Shown: piece after piece, positions 55,558 through 64,000 of the stretch
Layout: the number at the start of each line of letters is the position of its first letter
How positions within the stretch are numbered: position 1 is the first letter of the stretch
Origin: Nectonema munidae
Lineage: Eukaryota > Nematomorpha > Nectonematoida > Nectonematidae
Direction: 5' to 3'
Length of the DNA: 64,000 bases
Assembly (NCBI GenBank): GCA_030549495.1
Contig: JAUIRK010000882.1
Span: 1 to 64,000, forward strand
Translations under genes and position numbers: made by a program
Notes under the pieces: generated by a model
Database searches by the model: none
The model's input: only the letters and a program-made list of their open reading frames with translations
What the model was told of the DNA's origin: nothing

Positions 55558-55605
55558 CGCGACACTACTGCTTCCATAAGACTGTCACTACAGTGACGCA
55601 AAAAT
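55558..55605 (-). other. LINE 3'UTR stem-loop
   Basis: GTCACT-AC-AGTGAC is a perfect 6-bp inverted repeat in the short 3'UTR between the ORF2 stop and the microsatellite. 3' hairpins of this kind act as reverse-transcriptase recognition sites in several LINE clades; here that is inference. Confidence 0.4.
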
Positions 55606-55625
55606 ACTTGTTTATATATACATAT

Positions 55626-58600
55626 TCATACGTGAATAAAACTCATTATAATTATTAAAAAAAATGTTTTCAGTGTTTTTTTAAACATAGATGTTCCCGT
55701 CTCGACTCTTAATTCTGTTGGTAGAGCATTCCATAGCTTGGGTGCGTAGAATGAAAACAATATTTGTTCTTTCATTGTTATTGCATCTGGAACACGAAGT
55801 AAAAGGGTAACAGGATCTTTGATTTTTAACTTTTTGCACAGGTATACAGGCTTGGAAAAGTGAAGACATTTGTGAATCAATAAGTTCACTTTAAAAATGA
55901 TCCTTTTTTCAACTTCTAGCCAATGAAGTTTGACCAAGCCATTTGAAATACTCTCATGTCTTCGAACATTCAAAACAAGTCGTGCACATGAGTTTTGCAG
56001 AATTTGTAGTCTTTTCAAATCTTTTTTCAAAATTGGATAAAGTAAAGCGTTACAATAGTCGAGTCTATGTATTACTAAAGAATTCACGATCGATCTCAAG
56101 TTTGAATCATTTAAGTACTTTTTCACATTTCTTATATTTTTCAGAGCTCCATGGTTATCTTTTAAGATTTTATTAATGAAAGGAACATCATTAAGGTTTT
56201 CTTTTAATTTGACGCCAAGAATGTTTATTTCATCAACAAATGTAATTTTTGCGTTCGCATCAACATTTAACTCTTTTATGTTTTTCCAATTATTAGAAGG
56301 CTTTCGTGAAAAAATTATCATTTTTGTCTTTTCTTTATTTATTGAAAGATTAAACAAATTCATGATTTTATCAAGTTCAATGTAAAAGTTCGGTACTTCT
56401 TTTTTCAATGCATTTTCAAGGAATTTTGAATCAAATGATTTATAAATAAAAACATCGTCAGCATAAGCATGACAATGAAATTTCGAATTTCTTATCATCC
56501 TCAAAATTGGATTCATGTATATATTGAAAAGTACAGGACCCAGAACAGAGCCCTGAGGTATACCGAATTCATACTTCAAAGGTGATGATAAGTAACCATT
56601 TATGCAAGTCGAATGATAGCGTGAAGATAGATATGATTCAAACCATTTTAATGCATCGCCACTGACGCCTACTTCGTCTTGAAGAATTTTTAATAAAAGA
56701 TTTCTATCAATTGTATCGAAAGCCGAGGAAAGATCCAGAGTAAAAAGTAAAACAATTTGATTTTTTGCAAAGGAAGCCTTGATGTCATCAATCAAGCTGA
56801 GTACTAAACTTTCAGTACCGTGGTATTTTCTGTAGGCAGATTGATTATCATCCAACAAATTTTGACTCTCAAGATGATCTTCGAATCTCTTTAAGACAAC
56901 CCTTTCTATAAGTCGACTCAAAAAAGATAGAGGTCTAAATTTGTTCATGTCTCCGTTAACATCAGAAACTTTCACTTTAGGTATTAGAGTAAATATAGAT
57001 GATTTGAAGCCATCGAAACTTGAAGTTGCTATCGAATGATTTATAACTTTTGAATAAATTGGAATTAAAAACTCCAGAGATGAAAGAATTATATCTGAAG
57101 TAAGTAAATCACATTTTCCTGTTTTTATCTTTATCTTAGATATTATGTTAGAAAGCTCTGCTTCATTTATTGTACTTATTTTGTCAAAATGTATACAATG
57201 TTTGTTATACTTCAATAAATTTTCATATTTCATCGATTTACTTTTGAATTTTTCTGTAATTGCTATGATTTTTTCATTAAAAAATACATTAAACTTTTCT
57301 GCAAGTTCTTCTCTTTGTATGGGCCAATTTTCAAAGCAATATTTTTGGGTACCTTTATTTAGTATAAAGTTAATTGATTTATATAAAACTTTTGAACCTG
57401 ATTGTAGGTTAACAAAGTCATTAAAATACTTAACTTTATTTTTTTCTAGTAAGTTGTCACATTCTTTTTTCAAATTTTCAAACTTTTGCCTATCAGATCT
57501 AGAGTTTGTCTTGACCCATTTCTTAAAAGCATTTTTCCTTTTATTGCGTAGTGCAGTAAAACTATGATCAATCCATTTAGGTTTTGATGGTGTAATCGTT
57601 TTTTTTAGAACCTTTGTGTGTTTTTCCAAAAGATTACTCAGTTGATTTTCAAAAACAGTAACGTTATATTCTAAGTTTCTATCAAATAGAAATATAAAAT
57701 TAGAAAGCATAAAATCAAGTTCAACTTTGAAGTTTTGTTGATTTGTCTCTTTAAAACTTCTGTATTTGACTAACAGAGTTACATTAGATCCAATAAGAAA
57801 GTTTTTAATGTAAAAGTTGATAGGAAAATGATCACTAGCATTGATTCTTATGATGTCACACTCAATTTTTTCAAAAAATCTAGAATCATAAAAGATATTG
57901 TCTAAAGTATGGCCGGCTCTGTGAGTTTTTGCAAAGATGCACTTTTTATAATAAAATAAATTCATGAGATTTATAAGCTCCTTTGCAGAGCCACCATTTA
58001 CATCAAAATGAATATTAAAATCTCCCATTATTAAAGCTCTATACACTGTAAAAAATCTGTTTAGATTATAAACACATTTTTAAACACAAAAAGTGTCCGT
58101 TTTTAGAAACACTTTTTATCTAAACGCGTTCAAATTTTATGCGTTCAGAAAAAAATGTTTAAATTTTACGTGTTCCAAAATATTCCGTTTTGATAAAAAG
58201 TGTTCTAAAATGTTGTGATGAGGTTCTAAGCACATATCAATTAAGTATTTTGTGTTATAATTAAATATTTTGAACTTCATTTCTTAGAAACTTTACAAAA
58301 GTTATGGGATCTTTTTTGGTAGTATGGCTGCTTTGCTATACTACTCTTCATATTTCTTCATTTTTCATATAGGATTGTATCGCCGTTGCCTATAAAAAAT
58401 TTTGTTTATTCATAACAAGTTTTGAATAACATAAAAAAGGATCATGAAATATTAAGTTTGTGAATAATTTTATAATTCATTCCATCGAACTAATCTTGAG
58501 TGCCATTAAGCAGTTCAGCCATACTAACAAAAAATTGAAATCATTAAAATTTCCAAAAAAACCACGAGATATTTATAAAAAAATTCATAGTAATAAGTTT

Positions 58601-61322
58601 TATTATTTATATTATTCAATGAAAGAAGATAATAAGCCGTTTCCTCAACAAATTTGTCGAATTCTTTGTAAATTTCTCCTTTATCTAGTAGGTTCTGCAT
58701 CGTTTTACTGTACCTTGGAATTTAAAACAAAAGCAAAACATTTATTATCTATAACTAATATAAGCCTGTTTTTCTAGGTCCACTTAAAGATCATTGGTAC
58801 CTTTAATCTATGTCCTGTTAAAGATCATTGGTACTCCCGTGATTCTAGATCCTGTTAAAGATCATCGGTACCCCCGTGATTCTAGGTCCTCTGTTAAAGA
58901 TCATTGGTACCACCGTGATTCTAGGTCCTGTGAAAGATCCTTGGTCCTATTAAATATAATTGGTACCCCCATGATTCTAGGTGTTCTCAAAGATCATCGG
59001 TACCGTGATTATAGATCCACTTAAGGAACTTGTAAAGATCATTATTACTCATATAGATCATGTGTACCCCTGTAAACATCATTAGTACCTCTAATAATCG
59101 TTTATATCGCCGAATATCATCCTTAGTACACGTAAAGATCATTAATACCCGACAATTTAGTAGATAAAATCTAAAAAACATAGAAAGATCTATTTATTTA
59201 AATTAAAAATAGATTCGTACTAAATCTATAGAATTAGCAAATTAGATTACCATTAAAAATAAATTAAAGCAGACAATATAAATAAATTATATGTAATCTA
59301 TATAAAATTTAAAAAACCTTATCAAAAGTAGAAAGATCTATTTATTTAAATCAAAAAATAGATTTAAATCTATTGAAATCTCTTAATACTTAAAAATTAA
59401 AAGTAACAGGGTTTAGAAAAATAAAATTTATAAACTAAATAATTTAGAATATAAATCTATTACTGAAAAATAAAATTTATAAAAATAATTTAGATTTTAA
59501 AGAAATCTTAATAAAACTTTAGTTATTTAAAAATGATCAATAGTAGGTATCAATTTTTAGAAATCTAATACAAAATTTATAAATTAAAAAAACAACTTTA
59601 ATAAAGAATCATGTTTTATTAAAAATAGAGATTTGAAACAGTAACATACAAATTTATTATTTTTCCTGAGAAGAATAAATAAACCCATCAGCCATTAATT
59701 TAATTGGATATATTGAAAATGTAAAATTTTTTTAATGCAAATGAATCTTTTGATTGGCTAAAATAAGTACATCATATACTATATATGAAAATTTTTTGAA
59801 TAAAAAGATTTAATGTAAAATAAAGTTAATATTGTTATTCAGAATGGTAAGAGGATTCTAAAAATATATAAAACTTAATTTTTTGTTGAATTATATGTGA
59901 AGTCATAATTTTGAGGCCGTTTGAAATGGCCTGAAAAATTGGAAATTTAAAAAATGGAAAATTCAAAAATTTTAAAACGTATTCTGATAGAGTTTGATAC
60001 GCTGATTCCAAATATGTAATTCGTTTGAAATAAATCGAATGATTTTTTAATTTTTTTAGGTCAAATTTGAAATTTTTGTCATTTTATCAAGTTCAAGGGC
60101 TAAAAATAGGGTCCAAAATTGACAATTTTTTGATTGATAAAAAACACTAAACAAAATATCTTTTTAGATTTTAGATACTTAATTGATAGTTATTTTTTTT
60201 TATAAGTTTTATATTTATAGATATGTTTTAGGCAAGTTTTCAAATTAATTTCCTGTATACCAAAAACTTTGTACAGGGTTGATATTTTGAATAACATTTC
60301 TGTAAGTAACAACTATTAAAATGGTAACTCAATTAAGTTATGTCAGGAAAGCACACAAATGTACTGGAGTAAGGGAGAGGGGGGGCGAACAATAAGGTAT
60401 ATAGGAAAGGAGGGGTGGGTCACGGCCTCTTCAGACGCGGGCCCAGCTACTCCTCTGGTTCGGCACATATAAAAATTTTTTAATTGAAATGCTGCTGTCA
60501 ACACATAAAGTATTTATATTTTAAAAACATCCTGCATACACTTTTGAGATGTACATGAGATAAGCTCTAATGCTATAAAAAATAATTCTGTATTTTGATG
60601 ACATCTATCTGTCCTATATAGAAAATTTAATTCGATACAGTTTAATTTTTTTGTTTAAACTCTAAACACAAAACGGAATAGTTGGAAATTTTATATGGTG
60701 TTTAATGTTATAAATAATTTTTCAACATAAAAATGTCTAAATGTAATATAATATGTTTAAATGCTAAATATTTTCCATTTAATGTATTTTTAGTTGTAAA
60801 GTGTTTAGGTTTTAAACATTATTTAAACACAAAAATAACCAAACACCTAATACTGTGTTTAAATTCTAAACGCACTTTTTACAGTGTACTTATAACTATT
60901 AAGGTCAATAAGAAATTCAGAAAATTCATCTAAGAATTTCCTTACTTTTACTGACAACAATCTATAAATTACAATATTCATAATTTTATCTTTTTGACCG
61001 ACTAAGCATGCAAAGCATTCAAAAGAAGTGAATGGTTTCATTTCAATAATCTTAATATTCAGAGTATTTGAACAAATAGCGGCAATTCCCCCACCTCGTC
61101 CTTTACGAGATACAAAATATACGGTAAAGCCTCTGGCCTGGAAGTAATTTATAACATGCTGAAAATTATTATTAAACCATATCTCGCATAAATATGCTAC
61201 ATTTATCATATGTGTTTTGATATATTCAAAAACTAACTCATATTTGTTACATAACGACCTAATGTTCCATAAAACAAAATTAATTTTTCCAGAACCATTT
61301 ATTTCAAGTTTTTTGAATTATT
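55626..61322 (-). CDS. LINE ORF2 (endonuclease and reverse transcriptase), split by an insertion
   Basis: Part 1 (about 61322-60889) carries the N-terminal endonuclease strands INFVLWNIRSLCNKYEL, the acidic residue in YLCEIWF and RKGRGGGIAAI. Part 2 (58036-55626) begins RALIMGDFN and continues with THRAGHTLDNI and ASDHFPI (catalytic His), then the RT: RPLSFLSRLIERVV, LDLSSAFDTIDRNLL, FGIPQGSVLGPVLFNIYMNP and AYADDVFIY. Removing the insertion and one TA copy joins the two parts in frame. Together they give about 945 residues, usual for CR1/L2 ORF2. No upstream Met occurs until 61209, so initiation near the ORF1 stop is unclear. Confidence 0.9.
58776..59060 (+). repeat. 34-39-bp minisatellite inside the TA-flanked element
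   Basis: Consensus AAAGATCATTGGTACCCCCG then TGATTCTAGGTCCTGTT, about seven diverged copies, each with a GGTACC-like core. Units at 58789, 58823, 58860, 58899, 58936 and 58992. Confidence 0.85.
59180..59600. repeat. AT-rich subrepeats inside the TA-flanked element
   Basis: AGAAAGATCTATTTATTTAA occurs at about 59182 and 59330, with many TAGATTTAAATCTA-like inverted motifs between. Nothing coding. Confidence 0.55.
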
Positions 61323-62319
61323 CAATAAAAGTGTATTTGAGTGTTTTAATTCTTTGAATAATGGACAGAGGGAAGAACTAGCTGAATGGTCATGACTAAG
61401 ATTTCTTTTTTTACAATTAACACATGTGTACTTTTCCAGTTCATCTTTTTTATTGCAATTAAGACTTTCATGATCTTCTGCGCAAAATGCACAACACGGC
61501 TGTTTTTTACAGACAGATTTCCAATGTCCGTGGCCTTGACAAATAGAACATCTTTTTATAAAATTCCACTTAAAAACGCTACAAGCACACAGTCCAATAT
61601 ATACTAAATTGCCCTTATTTTTAATGTTTTCCGCCACTTCTTTAGAAGTACTTATGACAGCATAGAAAAATTTCGACTTATTTGATTTTTTACAAAGGAT
61701 ACCCTTGAGTTTTCCTTATCAATATTCAAATCTTTATTCAAAGACATTAAATTATCAAGTAATTCATCCTTCTCATATTGATACATTAATCCTGCAATCC
61801 CTAAATATACATATTTATCATCGATTACCTTTATTGTGTTTTTATCATATGATTTTTCAAGAAGCGGAACAAGAGCAGCAGATGATTCATTTTCAGGCAT
61901 AACAAAACAATAATCTCCTTTTTTATTCATAAAAGTTTTTTTAATTTTCACATTAGCTTTGACAATTTCTTTTTCAACTTCTTTCATATCAACTTCTTTT
62001 TCTGACTTCTTAACTATTACATTAACAGATTTTTTTACTGCATCAGAATAAAGTGCTTTCTTTCTAATTTCATTATCTTGATTAGTATAATTCAGATTTT
62101 CTAGCTTTTTCATTACAAAATCTAACTTTGTCTCAATGTCTTGGAACTTTTTTCCTAGATTATTATCATAAACATGATTCTCTAAAAACACACATCCTAC
62201 TTCTGCTTTTTTTTTTAGCTATTTGGAGAGAGATAGTTTTTAGCATTTTTTATATATTCAGGTATAAAAAAGTTCTCTAACAAAAGTCTCAACTTGTCTT
62301 CAATTTTCATTTGTCCCAT
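61299..62319 (-). pseudogene. LINE ORF1 (nucleic-acid-binding, zinc knuckles), disrupted
   Basis: Probable start at 62319 (MGQMKIEDKLRLLLENFFIP). A stop and an A10 run at about 62207-62218 break the frame, which resumes as AEVGCVFLENHVYDNNLGKK. A second shift lies in an A6 run at about 61690. It then reads FFYAVISTSKEVAENIKNKG, followed by zinc-knuckle clusters CSICQGHGHWKSVC, CAFCAEDHESLNC and CVNCKKRNLSHDH. ORF1 proteins of this type coat LINE RNA. The end overlaps ORF2 by roughly 20 bases. Confidence 0.8.
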
Positions 62320-62419
62320 TTTAAAACTTTTACCTCCTAATTTTCCTACCCTTCACAGACTATAGCAGTGCAAATTCTCACAATGTTTGGCTCCACTTAC
62401 TGCGGCTTTTTTAATTGTT

Positions 62420-63165
62420 ATTTATATGCATATGAATACGTTTGCCCAAAAAAAACAAATTCTCTCATATTTTATAATAGCATAAAATAATCTTACTCTA
62501 TGACAAAATTAGGAAAATTTAAAAAATCATGTCTCGCTATAAAAAATGATTTATGCCCCCCATATGGCTCAAACAGACGTCTTTGTATTCAGAACGAAAT
62601 ATTTTCTTTTTGGAAGCATTTAACCCTGAAAATTCTCCACAGTCTGGTTTATGTCTTTAAATTTATGACCCTGAAATTAATACTTAATCTTTCATCTATG
62701 CAAGTAAGTATAAAATATTTTGGATGTAACTTTAATTAAAGTGTTCTCACCCTGGCTATAAAGATTTTATTTTTAGTATTATACTACAATTTGGCAAAAT
62801 ACTAAAAGCGAAAAAACTTCATTAAATTTTGGATTTCAAAGCCGATAAGATGATTGATTATCCTGCTCTACTTTCAATCTAGCGTTTGTATATGCTTCCC
62901 TCTGTAAAGCAATGGTTTCCAAACTTTTGCAGTCAATTACCCAAGTTTAACTTTGGTTGAGTCAGTCTCATATATTTTAATCAAATTAAATTTTTTTAAA
63001 AATAAAAAGGGAAGGTGGAAATATTTTTTGTATTTATATTAATTGAAAAATATATCTTGGAAATAGTCTGGTTATATAAGCCTTACTTTGTGCTATAAAG
63101 TGAATGTGGATGGATCTCTTAGCGTCGAGTAAACACGAAAGAAGGAAACATCACAAAAAAATGGA
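62420..63165. other. Region between the LINE and the right-edge gene
   Basis: AT-rich. A short AAGCAATGGTTTCCAAACTT at 62909 resembles an hAT terminus. An unassigned 79-codon frame at 62500-62739 has no recognised motif. Confidence 0.4.
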
Positions 63166-63171
63166 AGCAAA

Positions 63172-63179
63172 ATTTATTA
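63172..63179 (-). terminator. Poly(A) signal of the right-edge gene
   Basis: AATAAA on the minus strand (plus strand ATTTATTAA), about 40 bases after the stop at 63218. Confidence 0.45.
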
Positions 63180-63217
63180 ATAAAACGCAGGGCATGTGCA
63201 TTTGCAAGAAACAAAAT

Positions 63218-64000
63218 TTAAAGGCTGTTACAAATCTTGTCAGCACAAGTCCTACTTTCCTCCTCCAAATGCTTTAAAGGCGACAGATTAATTTTGTCAA
63301 AGTTGGTGCTAAGTTTGACCTTGAACTTTCCGCAGTCAATGTGAATCTTATCTTCCTCATCGGTTAAGACGTGTTTGCAGGAAATATTTTTGAAGATATC
63401 CTTATTCATTATAATGTTCTTCACGTTCTTTTCTATCACCTCTTCTTCATCTTCGATCACGATGCCAAAGTCGACGAGAGCAAGATGAATGAAATGGTGG
63501 AGTTTGTTTTTTCTCTGCCTCAAATGAAGGAATTCGTGGCTTTTTTGGAGAAGAATGAGGAAAAGTTTGCAGAGGAAAACTTTGGCATCGTGATCGAAGA
63601 TGAAGAAGAGGTGATAGAAAAGAACGTGAAGAACATTATAATGAATAAGGATATCTTCAAAAATATTTCCTGCAAACACGTCTTAACCGATGAGGAAGAT
63701 AAGATTCACATTGAACACGTTCTTTTCTATCACCTCTTCTTCATCTTCGATCACGATGCCAAAGTTTTCCTCTGCAAACTTTTCCTCATTCTTCTCCAAA
63801 AAAGCCACGAATTCCTTCATTTGAGGCAGAGAAAAAACAAACTCCACCATTTCATTCATCTTGCCCTCGTCGACAGTCTTGTTCATGAAGATAGTCGTGA
63901 TGGACATGTAGAGGCACTTGCACAACGAAACGAAATTTGGAATCTCCTTGTCCATTTTCACTTGCATCGGGATGAAGCGCATCAAAATGATGTAAAAGAG
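63218..64000 (-). CDS. 3' part of an unidentified gene with an inverted internal duplication
   Basis: I do not recognise the protein. The minus strand is open from the window edge (64000) to about 63715, with MRFIPMQVKMDKEIPNFVSL, CKCLYMSITTIFMNKTVDEG, KMNEMVEFVFSLPQMKEF and FGIVIEDEEEVIEKNV. From about 63711 to 63469 the same coding sequence lies on the plus strand (KMNEMVEF through TDEEDKIHI). From about 63472 down to 63218 minus-strand coding resumes at FGIVIEDEEEVIEKNV, continues through KNIIMNKDIFKNISCKHVLT and DCGKFKVKLSTNFDKINL, and reaches a TAA stop. The base composition is GC-richer than the surroundings and typical of exons here. As it stands the reading frame is broken unless the middle block is an assembly artefact. 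The C-terminus is acidic and helical. The gene continues beyond the window. Confidence 0.6.

Larger units (their letters stand above)
58037..60888. mobile_element. 2.85-kb non-autonomous element with TA duplication
   Basis: The ends are CACTGTAAAAA and its reverse complement, with TA directly outside on both sides, consistent with Tc/mariner-type insertion. Diverged inverted repeats extend for about 35 bases, and both ends carry repeated GTTTAGA/TTTAAACAC blocks. There is no transposase; the only longer open frame (58460-58777, 105 codons) has no recognised motif. The interior holds a minisatellite and extremely AT-rich DNA. Confidence 0.8.
55542..62400 (-). mobile_element. CR1/L2-like LINE, nearly complete, interrupted by a 2.85-kb insertion
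   Basis: Non-LTR retrotransposon in reverse orientation: 5' region about 62400-62320, ORF1 62319-61299, ORF2 61322-55626, then a short 3'UTR and the microsatellite. ORF2 encodes an apurinic-type endonuclease and a reverse transcriptase. The polymerase motifs (FGIPQGSVLGP, AYADD) and C-terminus (FKVNLLIHKC) place it near CR1/L2/Crack. ORF2 is open throughout apart from the insertion at 58037-60888. ORF1 has at least two disruptions in A-runs. This is a recently active but now dead copy. Confidence 0.9.

Noticed and set aside
55943-57567. Plus-strand open frames across the LINE
   Set aside because: They are antisense shadows of ORF2.
58776-59060. CRISPR-like repeat array
   Set aside because: Units are contiguous and diverged with no unique spacers, the genome is eukaryotic, and the array lies inside a transposon.

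Overview
This window is a piece of an AT-rich metazoan nuclear genome. Coding sequence is sparse and split by GT-AG introns, poly(A) signals follow the genes, and most of the rest is transposon debris. The host is probably an invertebrate, because the main gene is clearly the animal form of exportin-1 and the repeats include Jockey-, CR1/L2- and RTE-like LINEs, tRNA-derived SINEs, and hAT-, pogo/Tigger-, piggyBac- and Tc/mariner-like DNA elements. The sequence does not show the species. There are no bacterial operons, CRISPR arrays or canonical tRNA genes.

Layout. (1) 1-4488: repeat-rich upstream sequence with a 120-bp tandem duplication, LINE and hAT fossils and a SINE. (2) 4489-38372, plus strand: a complete 18-exon gene for exportin-1 (XPO1/CRM1). 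I assembled it exon by exon; the exons sum to 3264 nt (1087 codons plus stop) with every splice phase matching. The first three introns are only 49-54 nt. The other fourteen range from 0.4 to 4.2 kb, and most carry mobile-element remains. (3) 40420-45033, minus strand: a two-exon gene for an 806-residue class C G-protein-coupled receptor with a Venus-flytrap domain, a cysteine-rich domain and seven membrane segments, of unknown ligand. XPO1 and this receptor converge tail to tail. (4) 45.1-54.9 kb: mostly non-coding, with a second SINE type, a clean 358-bp hAT-type MITE, LINE fragments, homopolymeric G/C runs and one possible orphan exon. (5) 54953-62400, minus strand: a nearly intact CR1/L2-like LINE. 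Its 3' end runs into a ~590-bp (TTC)n(ATC)n microsatellite, and its endonuclease domain is interrupted by a 2.85-kb element flanked by a TA duplication. (6) 63218-64000, minus strand: the 3' end of an unidentified acidic-protein gene containing an inverted internal duplication.

The two recognisable host genes, a nuclear export receptor and a cell-surface receptor, have no obvious functional link. I found no convincing new multi-gene system. The unusual content lies in the mobile-element biology: two SINE families with different tRNA-like heads that share a tail, several structurally complete MITEs with exact target-site duplications, the interrupted LINE, and the inverted duplication at the right edge.
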